This document shows positions 36,953 through 45,613 of a stretch of 64,000 bases of DNA, piece by piece. A model generated the notes under the pieces. The model was not told where the DNA came from. It saw nothing but the letters and a program-made list of their open reading frames with translations, and searched no databases. This DNA is from Gammaproteobacteria bacterium (lineage in GTDB: Bacteria > Pseudomonadota > Gammaproteobacteria > SZUA-152). Within the stretch, counting starts at the first letter, position 1, and each line of letters opens with the position of its first letter. The position numbers were made by a program, and so were the translations under genes. The DNA lies in contig JAKIUF010000009.1 of the NCBI GenBank assembly GCA_021647705.1, forward strand, positions 42,716-106,715, written 5' to 3'.

Positions 36953-37936
36953 GTGCAGGCCTCTAAAGCCGATATAGAGAAAGTTTCATATATAAAGATT
37001 GATGCTTTTGATGATCGGGTAATACCATTGCAATCATGCTACCTCGGAAATTCTGAATGGGAGTCCTGGGTACCAACAAAAAATGGCCTGTTGCCCATGA
37101 AAATTGGCGATGTAGTAGATGCTTGTTATTTTTCCAAAGAACCAGCAGCTAAAACAGATGTATATATCGGTTTTATAAGCCTTGTTATGAAACGGGCGTA
37201 TTTCAAAGATTTGGTTCATTTTGAAAATGGCATTTTAGAAGATATAAATAATTTAACAGCAAGCATCGCAAAGTTAGACCTTTTTCATGAAATTTGGAGA
37301 AGTGATAGCAAGAAAATTACAAGAAGATTTATAACAACTGAATTGGAGTATATTTTCAAAGTTTGTAGAAGTTTATTTGATCTTCTCCAGGAGGTTATTG
37401 CAAAGATTTGGTCAAAATTTAGATATTTAGATCCTAGCCTGAAGACTAAAAAACTTAAGACTACCTTTTCAAAGATTGTATTTTTTAATAACAAGCTATC
37501 TACAAGTCAAGAAATAGCAGATAGGTATTTGGTTCCCCAGTTATTGGCTGACTTCTATCATAGAAGTGGTGAGTTTTTTCAATGGCTGCGGGCGTATAGA
37601 GATAAAATATCACATGCTGGTAATAGTATCGAATCTCTATATATACTGGAAGATGGCTTTGCGGTTTCAACTGAAGTGGAGCCATTCAAAGGGTTATCCA
37701 TATGGGACAAAACAGAGGTAAAACCAAATAATTTGGGTTCAGTAAGGGCGCTAATATCATACACAGTGCTCAACACTTTGTATGTGCTTGAAGATTTTGG
37801 GTCAGTAATTCAATCTGTAATGCAGTTGCCACCAGATGTAGCTCCTGAACATCACATATATATCAGAGGTGAAAATATGGAAGTGTTGCATGATCTGCAT
37901 AAGTACACTGAAGGTGAAGAGTGGTTAAAAATATAA
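36953..37936 (+). CDS. Uncharacterised cassette protein with a HEPN-like R-x4-H motif (cassette 2)
   Basis: A 327-residue soluble protein, start GTG 36953 after TAGGAGAG. I do not recognise a family. The central and C-terminal region is helical and contains FFQWLRAYRDKISHAGNSIE (about residues 201-220). R-D-K-I-S-H is the R-x4-H pattern of HEPN domains, many of which are RNases in toxin and defence systems. The N-terminal 60 residues look like a separate small beta-rich domain. As a promoterless integron cassette gene with no homologue I can name, it is a candidate defence or toxin gene; this is inference. A clear attC after it is lacking; ATATAAC just after its stop may be a truncated one. 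Confidence 0.6.
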   Translation: MQASKADIEKVSYIKIDAFDDRVIPLQSCYLGNSEWESWVPTKNGLLPMKIGDVVDACYFSKEPAAKTDVYIGFISLVMKRAYFKDLVHFENGILEDINNLTASIAKLDLFHEIWRSDSKKITRRFITTELEYIFKVCRSLFDLLQEVIAKIWSKFRYLDPSLKTKKLKTTFSKIVFFNNKLSTSQEIADRYLVPQLLADFYHRSGEFFQWLRAYRDKISHAGNSIESLYILEDGFAVSTEVEPFKGLSIWDKTEVKPNNLGSVRALISYTVLNTLYVLEDFGSVIQSVMQLPPDVAPEHHIYIRGENMEVLHDLHKYTEGEEWLKI

Positions 37937-38051
37937 CGAATTAGGTTAGATCGTGTGAGAAACGAACCACGATCTGAACCGGTTTGTTGGACAAGCCCGC
38001 TGGTTGATACAATACATCGGTGTTTTTCAAGGTAGTTGTCGCTTTTTTTGA

Positions 38052-38564
38052 TCAAGCGACTTTCTTTATCTCTTCCTTTTCAGGGTTCAATGTAACAGCA
38101 CCCACAGGATTCCAGTTACGTGTCTTTCCAGACCAGCGTGCGGGCATTCTTGATTTGGCTAACTCATAAACGTTGTGACGCTTTTTCAAAATAACCTCGT
38201 CTTCACCACGGTGTCGCTGTGCCGGGGTCACAAACTTTATCCGGCTATGGCGATGCTCATGGTTATACCAACTCACAAAACGCCTGACCCAGTGGCGCGC
38301 TTCATCGAGTGTCGCAAAACCTTGTGAGGGCCATTGAGGACAGTATTTCAACGTCCTGAACAACGACTCAGAGTACGCATTGTCATTGCTGACCCGAGGC
38401 CGACTGTGTGAGGGGGTTATCCCTAAATCAGCCAGCTTGCCTTGGAAGGTATACGATTTCATCGGGCTGTCATTATCCGAGTGTAAAACCAGTGGCTTGC
38501 GAAAATACTGTTCGGCAATCATTGTTTTCTGCATTAGTTCTGCGGCCCGTTCACCGGATGACAC
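38052..38564 (-). pseudogene. IS3-family transposase (OrfB), C-terminal part
   Basis: The frame reads LVLHSDNDSPMKSYTFQGKL, HSRPRVSNDNAYSESLFRTL and FVSWYNHEHRHSRI. This is the end of an IS3-group DDE integrase core: the second aspartate is in HSDN and the glutamate in NAYSESLF. The first aspartate and everything before it are missing, cut off at about 38565 where an IS5-type fragment begins on the other strand. Inactive relic. Confidence 0.85.
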
Positions 38565-38566
38565 TA

Positions 38567-38680
38567 AATTTCTTTGGAAAACTCAAGCAGTACCGGGCAA
38601 TTGCGACCCGGTATGACAAAACAGCCAGAAATTTTCTTGGGACCATTCATCTTGCTGCCTCGGTTATCTGGCTTAATTGA
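38567..38680 (+). pseudogene. IS5-type transposase, C-terminal fragment
   Basis: In frame: NFFGKLKQYRAIATRYDKTA then RNFLGTIHLAASVIWLN and a stop. This is the conserved last helix region of IS5-group DDE transposases. It directly abuts the IS3 fragment on the opposite strand, so one element inserted into or recombined with the other and both then decayed. Confidence 0.75.
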
Positions 38681-39170
38681 CGACACGCCCTGGCGCTTTA
38701 TAGTCGGGATTAATCCGGATACCTGATTTTCCAAGCCGTAAGAAATCAGTAACTTCTTCTTTGTTATTACCAACAATGCTTAAAACAATTCCAGAGCCTG
38801 TAATTACAACTCACCTGTTCACGGGATAACTCCTAATATGAAGCTTCTATTGATACGACCAGTCGATTAGGAAAGGTGGGGTCAGGTTTTGTTTTTGCTT
38901 TTTTAGCAAAATAAAAAGTGTTAAATTGTACCAATGGTCAGACCCTTACGAATTGAAACAGAACTATTCGGATAGAAACACAGCAATTGCTCTTGCATAT
39001 CAACGTGGTGGTATAGTATGGAGTGACCCCATAATTTTTATCGTTAATCTGACCACTCTTTTCCCTTGACATTTTGGATTAACTTTTTCAGGATGGGCCT
39101 CTCTTGCTACAGAGGCTTTCCTTCCTGAAAGCCAAAATGATCGTAACCAGAAAGAAAAATTTACATTGAA
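38681..39170. other. Repeat-rich spacer between IS relics and lipoprotein gene
   Basis: This 490-base stretch has no intact gene. It holds the left copy of a 59-bp direct repeat (38809-38867), a GGGGTCAGG motif at 38879 and its inverse TGACCCC near 39019. Between them is an open stretch, LKQNYSDRNTAIALAYQRGG, that resembles the C-terminal end of REP-associated (Y1-type) transposases. That last resemblance is weak. Confidence 0.35.
38809..38867 (+). repeat. 59-bp direct repeat, left copy (duplicated 3' end of the DUF1302 gene)
   Basis: ACTCACCTGTTCACGGGATA through CCAGTCGAT. It matches 40294-40352 at 58 of 59 bases. The right copy is the real end of the DUF1302 gene plus 24 bases beyond; this left copy is an orphan. 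Together they bracket the lipoprotein and L,D-transpeptidase-like genes. Near-identity implies a recent event. Confidence 0.9.
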
Positions 39171-39779
39171 ATGTATTTAAAACTAAAAAATTTATGCTTG
39201 ATCGCTCTGGTTTCAGCTATCGTTATCATTGCTGGTTGCACCCTGTCTGAAAAAACCGGAAAACAAAAAGCTCAGCCAGAAACACTAAGTCCCGTTATAC
39301 CTGGCTGGGTAAAAGTATCTATCGGCATTGATGCTGAATATATATCTTCAAATTTAGGAAACTTAAGTGAGTTGTATGATGAATTTGTTGGAGGTCTTTT
39401 TGATGAAGGGCTTTTGATTGATCATTTTTATTGGATAAAACCTGTATATGGAAATGAAAACCTTCTCTGGACTTTTGATGCACATATAGGTCTTCAGAGA
39501 AAAAAATCCTTCACTGAATTAAAAGACGAATTCACTAACAGTGGATACGATATTATTAATGGTACTCTGGATATAGCTGGTTCAGAATGGCATTATTTTG
39601 GTTACTCTACTGCGATGCCTGCTTCGGGTTCACCAGACTTTAGATCATATGTTTTTGTATGTCGTTCAGAAACAAGTCAAGGTGTGTCTGCATTTTATTG
39701 GGGAAATAGTGGTATTAATCTGCCGCAAAATAATTCCAGCATCATCCAGTTATTAACGCTGCTTTCGTCTCGGTGCTGA
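39171..39779 (+). CDS. Putative lipoprotein, candidate immunity protein
   Basis: A 202-residue protein with a lipoprotein signal peptide (hydrophobic residues 8-21, lipobox IIAGC with Cys at 23). No named domain. The mature region is AT-coded, with aromatic-rich beta segments (ENLLWTFDAHIGLQRKKSF, GSEWHYFGYSTAMPASGS). It lies 27 bases before an L,D-transpeptidase-like gene within the repeat-bracketed segment. A periplasm-facing lipoprotein next to a peptidoglycan-acting enzyme would suit an immunity role. Function is not shown. Confidence 0.55.
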   Translation: MYLKLKNLCLIALVSAIVIIAGCTLSEKTGKQKAQPETLSPVIPGWVKVSIGIDAEYISSNLGNLSELYDEFVGGLFDEGLLIDHFYWIKPVYGNENLLWTFDAHIGLQRKKSFTELKDEFTNSGYDIINGTLDIAGSEWHYFGYSTAMPASGSPDFRSYVFVCRSETSQGVSAFYWGNSGINLPQNNSSIIQLLTLLSSRC

Positions 39780-39806
39780 TTATTAACATTAAAGGAAGGG
39801 TGATTA

Positions 39807-40187
39807 ATGGTTGATTTTGTATATGACAAAAAAAATAATACCTTGACTGGTCATAATAATACTTGGAAGGTTCGCTCCGGAATTCCGGGAAAATATAGCC
39901 CAACCCCAACAGGAATGTATACGATTCCTGTTGGGGCGCTTATGGCTGGGGTATCCGGGTACGGCGTACCACATAATAACAAATATGCAGCGGCACCATA
40001 CTCCTACCGTGATAACAGAGGATTTAGCTGGTTCCTGTGGATGGGCGTCGATAACCTTGGGGTCCACCCGGATGGAAATGTTCCTGGAACGAAAGGTTGT
40101 ATAGGTATAATTGACGATGACACAATGTCATTATTTAATATATTTAAACAACTTAATATTTCTGAAATTATCTTACAAGTAAAATGA
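39807..40187 (+). CDS. Small L,D-transpeptidase-like protein, candidate secreted effector
   Basis: A 126-residue protein without a signal peptide. It has the arrangement TPTGMYTIPVG, then LGVHPDGNVPGTKGCIGI (about residues 83-100). The histidine and the G-C-I cysteine match the catalytic pair of YkuD/DUF2778-type L,D-transpeptidases. Housekeeping L,D-transpeptidases are longer and carry export signals. Short, signal-less members include the type VI effector Tlde1, which damages peptidoglycan in target cells. AAGGAAGGGTG precedes ATG 39807. No secretion genes are in the window. A phage or prophage origin is an alternative. Confidence 0.6.
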   Translation: MVDFVYDKKNNTLTGHNNTWKVRSGIPGKYSPTPTGMYTIPVGALMAGVSGYGVPHNNKYAAAPYSYRDNRGFSWFLWMGVDNLGVHPDGNVPGTKGCIGIIDDDTMSLFNIFKQLNISEIILQVK

Positions 40188-40293
40188 AATAGTGGTTTTG
40201 AAGCAGTCAATGTTTCGGGTGCTGCGTATACCTGTCTTCAGTCATACGGCTCAAAAGGAGGGGTAAGCCCGATTCTCAACCCGAAGCCCCGGT

Positions 40294-40352
40294 ACTCACC
40301 TGTTCACGGGATAACTCCTAATATGCAGCTTCTATTGATACGACCAGTCGAT
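40294..40352 (+). repeat. 59-bp direct repeat, right copy
   Basis: Covers 24 bases beyond, and the last 35 bases of, the DUF1302 gene (stop at 40318-40320 on the minus strand). One base differs from the left copy at 38809-38867. Distance between copies is 1485 bases. Confidence 0.9.
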
Positions 40353-41598
40353 CACGGTTTCTGAATTGACCAAACAGTCCGGTTTGATCGCCATAAAAAA
40401 TGTCTGCACCGACACTGGCTGTGATTTCATCGCTGATTTGATAAGTGATTCTGGGGCGAGCTACGCCGTCATCGAAATTGGTGTTGTGTATCCACAGCAG
40501 CTCGGTGGAGAGTGTTTCGTTCATAAAATCATGTCTAATCAGAAATGTGATTGTCGTTTCTCGGTTATTGCGGATTATGCCGGATGAATCGTTATTCAGG
40601 TGGGATTGAAACACTTGTGTGCTTAGCAGGGTGTCACTCAAACCAAACCAGTCGAGCCCGATGACGTAGGCGAGTTCATTTGTTTTGATTACGCCATCGT
40701 TATCACTGGCTGAGTTGGTGCTGATGTAGCGATCCAGCGAATAACCCACTTCACCGCGCAGGGTGAGACTCCCAAAGGCGTTGCTGAAAGTAGTACCGAT
40801 CAGATGGCTGCGTTCATAGCGCGGCGTGATGATGGCGACTGGCCCACTCGCCGTCATATTCAGTTGGCGATAAAGTACGGGCTGGTCGTTGTAGTGATAG
40901 AGGTAGTTAAACGTTAAGTCCCAGCCATTCCAGAAAGCCGACAGGCGTGCGCCCCAGTCGGCATCCTGGAAGGTGTCGTTGGGTTGTTCTTCTGCCGCGA
41001 ATACCACGTCCACATCCGCAGGAGCCTGCGGTACTAACTGTGGCGAGGTGAACTGATATTGATCCCCTTGTTGTGCAAACTCATGATAGGTCTGGTCGGG
41101 AATCCACAGCAGTTGCAATGTGACATCATTGATCGGGATCTCTGCATTAACTGTCCACAGTGGAATACGCGATTCGTCAAAATCATCGAGGATGAACTCA
41201 CGCCACTCTTGTGGATTGATCACATCAAGCACTTTTAGGCCGTCGGCTTTGCCCCACACGATTTGCTGCTTACCCATTGTCAAAAAGCTGCGGCCAATCA
41301 CGGTTTCGACATAAAACTCGCGCAATTCGGCGTCTGTGTCATCGTCAACATCGATCTGTTTTTTTGCATCGTAACGAATGCGACCGATGGCAGTGAGTCG
41401 CGCATTGCGTCCCAGATCAATTTCGACCTCAGGCTTAACCATCGTCTCAAATTTCTGCGTCTGCTTCGCTTCTGTACGGTAAGCCCATTCGTTGCCGATG
41501 GTGATGGCGCTGTCTACGGCTGCTGTCACTGTCGTGCTCATTAGCAGCATGAATGAAGTCAATAATGCAGATGATCCAGGTGATTTTTCAGAGTCCAC
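40318..41598 (-). CDS. DUF1302-type outer-membrane protein
   Basis: About 426 residues, with an N-terminal signal-like segment (SALLTSFMLLMSTTVTAA) and a predicted outer-membrane beta-barrel: alternating strands, Tyr-rich turns and a terminal aromatic (SIEAAY). The block GKQQIVWGKADGLKVLDVIN near residue 120 is characteristic of the DUF1302 family. These proteins occur with RND exporters and LolA-like proteins, probably for export of hydrophobic substrates. GTG 41598, overlapping the upstream gene by 11 bases, is my choice. An open frame reaches 41658 but would overlap by 71. Its 3' end is duplicated 1.5 kb away. Confidence 0.75.
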   Translation of the reverse strand: MDSEKSPGSSALLTSFMLLMSTTVTAAVDSAITIGNEWAYRTEAKQTQKFETMVKPEVEIDLGRNARLTAIGRIRYDAKKQIDVDDDTDAELREFYVETVIGRSFLTMGKQQIVWGKADGLKVLDVINPQEWREFILDDFDESRIPLWTVNAEIPINDVTLQLLWIPDQTYHEFAQQGDQYQFTSPQLVPQAPADVDVVFAAEEQPNDTFQDADWGARLSAFWNGWDLTFNYLYHYNDQPVLYRQLNMTASGPVAIITPRYERSHLIGTTFSNAFGSLTLRGEVGYSLDRYISTNSASDNDGVIKTNELAYVIGLDWFGLSDTLLSTQVFQSHLNNDSSGIIRNNRETTITFLIRHDFMNETLSTELLWIHNTNFDDGVARPRITYQISDEITASVGADIFYGDQTGLFGQFRNRDRLVVSIEAAY

Positions 41599-42400
41599 GA
41601 CGCAGTGCTCGTTCGGTGAACAGGTCATCACTGATTGGGGTTTGGTAATCGACCTCACTGAAACTAAATTTTGTGGTGTGACCTGTCTTGTGATTTTCCA
41701 CTTCTAACAAATGCGCCGTCCAGATTCCCTGCACCTGCTTTATTTCTTTGGTGTAGATGGTCTTAAGTGGCTTGTTTCTCAGGCTGGTAAATTCAGCTTT
41801 GCGTACCATCCATATTTTCGCATCGACCCACTGTTTAACTTTGTTATACCCCAACTCCTTTGCGGTAATTTTGTTAACAGGGATTGATTCAACGATGAAG
41901 GTGCGATGACCATCGATGATCGCTTCACCCATCGTCTGACGGCTGTAATCTTCGATGCTGACCCTGGTTTCCTGTTTTATATCCTCATAAGTGAAGTCGG
42001 TACCGAGGAAATAGTCACCCCGATCCGATGCGGAGATACGCCGTACCTTGCGCATCGCCGGTAGATAGAGCCATTGGTCATCGTCGCGGCTTGCGTCTGC
42101 GTAATCGTAGGTCATAAACGCAGTGTCTTTGACATTCTTTGGTGACAGGTAGTAGATGGCCGTGCGTTTTTCATCACCAAAGTATTTCCGAAAACCACGC
42201 GTTTCTCGAATGCGTTGTTTGCCGCGTTTGTTTGTCATTTCCATGACGACGTTGCGAGATACCGACAGCCCTTCATCGCGTGCATTGATGTTATGGGCGA
42301 TCTCATCACCACTGGGTAGATCTGCTGCGAATATCGAAAGTGTAGTCAGTACGAGAGCCAGTGTGAGAATGAGTGCTGCCGTGATATTGAATTTTTTCAT
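41588..42400 (-). CDS. LolA-like outer-membrane lipoprotein-sorting family protein
   Basis: A 270-residue periplasmic protein with a signal peptide (FNITAALILTLALVLTTLSI, cleavage after FAA). Family blocks: RGFRKYFGDEKRTAIYYLSP, DQWLYLPAMRKVRRISASDR and GDYFLGTDFTYEDI. The fold resembles LolA and binds acyl chains. In this gene order it is thought to ferry lipid between the RND exporter and the outer membrane; this is known by association, not shown here. It starts six bases after the exporter stop, so the genes form one operon. Confidence 0.85.
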   Translation of the reverse strand: MKKFNITAALILTLALVLTTLSIFAADLPSGDEIAHNINARDEGLSVSRNVVMEMTNKRGKQRIRETRGFRKYFGDEKRTAIYYLSPKNVKDTAFMTYDYADASRDDDQWLYLPAMRKVRRISASDRGDYFLGTDFTYEDIKQETRVSIEDYSRQTMGEAIIDGHRTFIVESIPVNKITAKELGYNKVKQWVDAKIWMVRKAEFTSLRNKPLKTIYTKEIKQVQGIWTAHLLEVENHKTGHTTKFSFSEVDYQTPISDDLFTERALRRGL

Positions 42401-42406
42401 GGTTAT

Positions 42407-44761
42407 CTACTCCTTCTCTTTGATGGGTGCGGAGCTTTCAAAACCGATGAAGCGGGGTTTAAGCACTTTGATTAGCGCTGGCAGGATGGTCATGCTGGCA
42501 ATGAAACTACTGGTCACAGCGACCGCGACTAATGCACCAAAGCGTGTCAGTGGCACCACTTCACTGGTGGTCAATACACCAAAGCCGAGTGTCAGTGCGG
42601 CGAAGTTGAACAGTAATGCACGGCCGGTGGAAGGGTAGAGTGCAGTGATCGCTTCATCAATGGTGCGTCCTTCTTTTTTGATCAACACCTGTAGTCGCTC
42701 TATGGTGTGTACGGAAAAATCCACGCCGAGACCGATAGCGATGGCGGCAAACATTGAGGTACCGATGGCGAGCCAGATATTGCTAAACCCCATGACGGCA
42801 TAGATCAGCAATACCGAGACGGCGACGGGCACCACGGTAATAAGCCCGGCGATGGCAGAACGCATGCTGAGAGCGGCCATTGCCATGACCAGTAACAGCG
42901 AGATGGCAACGCTATAGAAGTGACTATCACCGAGACTCTTGATCCAGTGGTAGTCGATGTTGACGCGCCCACTCAAATTGACGTTGATATCACTGCCGTT
43001 GAAATTTTTCGCGAGGTAATGTTCAACGGCTTCGGTTACCGATTTTCCAACGCTGTATAAACCGGTATCGAGGCGTACTCTTACGTTGGCCAGGCGGTAG
43101 TCATAATCGACTTCTTTTTCAAAATCACTCGGGTCACCACTGGCGGAATAGAGTAGAAACTGCTGAGCCACCACTTCCGCATTGTCAGGTAATTGATATG
43201 CTGCCTTGTTATCGCTGTTTAATGCACGATTCATTTGCTTGAGGTAATCAACAATCGATGTCGAGCCGTTGACGTGCGGCAGTGTGATTACATAGTTTTG
43301 CAGTGCTTCGATCCGTTGCAGGTGTTCGGGCTTGAAGAGATCTTCCACTTGCGGTGTTTCAATCACGATATCGAGATAATGCGCGCCATCGAGATGGCTG
43401 TTGATGGCGCTATCCGCCTGCACAATTGCCTCATCTTCTTGAAAAATGGTAATGCGTGCTTCGTTAAGTTCCAGTTTTGATGCACCCACCATGCCGCCGA
43501 TGATAATCATCGCACCGATGGCCAGTACCAGGCGCGGTCTTTTAATCACAACATGGCCGAGACATGTCATCACCTGAGCAAACTTGTCGGCTTGAACGGT
43601 TGATACAAACGCCTTGCTACGTTTAGGTTTGAGCAGGGTGAGGAATGCGGGCACCACCGTCATCGAATAGAGCCAGGCAACCGCAACGCCGATCATCGCA
43701 AAGATGCCGAAATACTCCATCGGTGGCATGATGGAGGCGATGCTCAGACCAAAGAAGCCTGCCATCGTGGTCAGTGTTGTCAACGTGACCGGACGCCACA
43801 TCTTCACCATCGCCTGTATCGCAAGCTGGCGGCTGCTCGCTTCGGGGTGCTGTGCCAGTTCCTCGTAATACTGACTCATGATGTGAATTGAATCGGCCAC
43901 CGCGATGCCAATAAGTACAACGGGGAGCGCATTGGTGATAACAAAGAAAGGGATGCCAAAAGCCGCCATCAGGCCGAGTGCGCTGGCGACAGTGCCGAGT
44001 ACAACAAGATTGGGCAATAACGCCCCGCGCAACGTGCGGAAGGCGATGAGCAATACCAGGGTAATCACCAGTGCTGCAATGGGATTGAGGCGTCGTGCGT
44101 CTGCGTCGATATAAGCCCCCATGTATCCGCTCACGGCTCCCTCACCCGCGACGTGAATACTATCTCCAGCCCCTTTGGGCGCACGTTCCACCAGCTCAAG
44201 CAGGGCTTGATAGGTTGTTTGTGCCGCTGTTTGATCGTCGAGTTCGGCGACGATCAATGTCGCATTGCCATCACGCGCGGCGATGCTGCCAACAAAGAGC
44301 GGGAAGTCCATCACTGCAATGCGAATGGCATCAGCCGCTTGTTGGGTTGTGGGCGTTTCTTCAAAAAAGGGCTCGACCAGCAAGCCGTATTCGGTGCCGA
44401 TTACATCATTTTCTGTCGCGAGACTGGTGATGCGGTCAGGGTCGATATTGGTGATTTCTTCAAGCTCAAGACTTAACCACGCCACCAGGGCGAGAGACTG
44501 TGGATTGAAGATGCCGTGTTCACCTTCGTTCACCACCGCAATTACCATCGGGTCTTTTAGACCGAAAATCTCCTCCACCTTGTCGCGGTAAATCAACGCC
44601 GGATGATCGGGTGGCATAAAAGCATCCGAGCGGGTGTCCTTCTGTAGTGTTGGGATGAATGATCCAGTGGTGATGATCAGCAATAGACCAAAAAAAATGA
44701 TGGTTTTTGGCCATTGCGTAAGACGCTCAAAAAAAACCTCAGCGGGCATATTTGTTTTCAT
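42407..44761 (-). CDS. RND superfamily (MMPL-type) exporter
   Basis: A 784-residue protein with the two-fold RND layout: a first span near residue 20, a large periplasmic domain, a bundle of five spans from about 225-390, then the same again. Sterol-sensing-like segments (VVLIGIAVADSIHIMSQYYEE and AIAIGLGVDFSVHTIERLQV) contain the paired acidic residues used for proton relay. Substrate is probably a lipid or hydrophobic compound. I place the start at ATG 44761 because GGAGG lies seven bases upstream; an ATG at 44791 falls within the operator. It is followed by the LolA-like and DUF1302 genes. Confidence 0.9.
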   Translation of the reverse strand: MKTNMPAEVFFERLTQWPKTIIFFGLLLIITTGSFIPTLQKDTRSDAFMPPDHPALIYRDKVEEIFGLKDPMVIAVVNEGEHGIFNPQSLALVAWLSLELEEITNIDPDRITSLATENDVIGTEYGLLVEPFFEETPTTQQAADAIRIAVMDFPLFVGSIAARDGNATLIVAELDDQTAAQTTYQALLELVERAPKGAGDSIHVAGEGAVSGYMGAYIDADARRLNPIAALVITLVLLIAFRTLRGALLPNLVVLGTVASALGLMAAFGIPFFVITNALPVVLIGIAVADSIHIMSQYYEELAQHPEASSRQLAIQAMVKMWRPVTLTTLTTMAGFFGLSIASIMPPMEYFGIFAMIGVAVAWLYSMTVVPAFLTLLKPKRSKAFVSTVQADKFAQVMTCLGHVVIKRPRLVLAIGAMIIIGGMVGASKLELNEARITIFQEDEAIVQADSAINSHLDGAHYLDIVIETPQVEDLFKPEHLQRIEALQNYVITLPHVNGSTSIVDYLKQMNRALNSDNKAAYQLPDNAEVVAQQFLLYSASGDPSDFEKEVDYDYRLANVRVRLDTGLYSVGKSVTEAVEHYLAKNFNGSDINVNLSGRVNIDYHWIKSLGDSHFYSVAISLLLVMAMAALSMRSAIAGLITVVPVAVSVLLIYAVMGFSNIWLAIGTSMFAAIAIGLGVDFSVHTIERLQVLIKKEGRTIDEAITALYPSTGRALLFNFAALTLGFGVLTTSEVVPLTRFGALVAVAVTSSFIASMTILPALIKVLKPRFIGFESSAPIKEKE

Positions 44762-44779
44762 CAATCGCCTCCATAATAA

Positions 44780-44791
44780 GTGTATATACAC
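44780..44791. promoter_or_regulatory. MarR-type operator at the exporter gene
   Basis: Perfect 12-base palindrome GTGTATATACAC, 18 bases before the exporter start and 20 after the regulator stop. It recurs at 45268 (one base changed) and at 45614, so a regulator binding site is very likely. Confidence 0.75.
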
Positions 44792-44811
44792 CTATATAAT
44801 TAAAAAAAGAG

Positions 44812-45264
44812 TTAATGACTGGATATTATTTTTTCGAGAGCGCGAAGCTCTTCAATCAAATGGCTTAAACGTTTTTTACCCATCTGCTTTGTTATCTTTT
44901 GCTGTGCTTCCCGCCATAAAGGTAGCGCACTTGCCAAAATCTGGTGTCCGCTGGCTGAGAGCTGAACCGAGCGAGTACGGCGATCCTTACCGGGTGTGAT
45001 GAGAATCAACCCCTGTTTTTCAAGCGGTTTTAAATTTCGTGTTAGCGTCGTTCTGTCCATGACCAGTTTTTCTGCCAGGACGGAAATCGTTAACACTTGA
45101 TAGCCCGCAATGTTGGACAAAATGGTGAATTGTGTGCCACGCAATCCAGTTTCTTGCATAATTTCGTCATAAATTTGAGTCACCACACGCGATGCTTTAC
45201 GGATGTTGAAGCAGACACACTCTGCACAGGGGGCAATCTCTTTTGGCGTTATTTTTTTTCTCAT
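44812..45264 (-). CDS. MarR-family transcriptional regulator
   Basis: A 150-residue winged-helix regulator. The recognition region reads LTISVLAEKLVMDRTTLTRNLKPLEKQGL, and the wing is PGKDRRTRSVQLSASG, both standard for MarR. The N-terminus has CAECVCFNIRKASRVV, where two cysteines two residues apart could act as a thiol or ligand sensor. ATG 45264 was chosen; the frame also opens at 45282, but that would place the start inside the operator. It is the first gene of the minus-strand operon with the exporter genes and is probably autoregulated. Confidence 0.88.
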   Translation of the reverse strand: MRKKITPKEIAPCAECVCFNIRKASRVVTQIYDEIMQETGLRGTQFTILSNIAGYQVLTISVLAEKLVMDRTTLTRNLKPLEKQGLILITPGKDRRTRSVQLSASGHQILASALPLWREAQQKITKQMGKKRLSHLIEELRALEKIISSH

Positions 45265-45267
45265 AGC

Positions 45268-45279
45268 GTGTATGTACAC
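45268..45279. promoter_or_regulatory. MarR-type operator at the regulator gene
   Basis: GTGTATGTACAC, the same palindrome as at 44780 and 45614 with a single central change. It lies three bases upstream of the regulator start codon, suited to autorepression. Confidence 0.72.
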
Positions 45280-45536
45280 CAAAAGATATAATCAGTCAAA
45301 TTGCCTGGCTTATGGATGCATGTGTTGCCTTGCTCCTGATAGAAATAACTTCAAGGTTGTCCGTAGTATAACTATCAGTATAACTATCTCAAGTTCACAG
45401 ACTATTAATTTAGCTGCCGTTTTTTTTGCTGGAAATTTACGTAAGGCCTTAGGGGTGTTAACAATCATTTTCAGCCCCCATTATTATGAATATTTATATC
45501 TTCCCTTGATATAAGGTGCATATGCATCTATTGTTC

Positions 45537-45548
45537 GTGTGATCACAC
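45537..45548. promoter_or_regulatory. Second palindrome in the divergent promoter region
   Basis: GTGTGATCACAC is a perfect 12-base palindrome, extended by TT...AA on the two sides. It differs from the MarR-type site and lies about 90 bases before the alkylsulfatase-like gene. It may bind another regulator; spacing does not fit CRP (which needs six bases between half sites). Apart from this and the flanking operators, 45265-45637 shows only AT-rich promoter-like sequence. Confidence 0.45.
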
Positions 45549-45613
45549 AATAAATACACCGTGCGATTGGCCTCGGATCACATAAACAGCCGGGAGAATA
45601 TCTTATATAATAT

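Noticed and set aside
38564..38776. 70-codon minus-strand frame next to the IS relics
   Set aside because: It is partly antisense to the IS5-type fragment and shows no family of its own.
38929..39030. Fragment resembling the C-terminus of a REP-associated transposase
   Set aside because: Only about 20 residues are suggestive and there is no start or catalytic part; mentioned but not called as a gene.
45537..45548. GTGTGATCACAC considered as a CRP site
   Set aside because: The half sites lack the six-base spacing needed; kept only as an unassigned palindrome.
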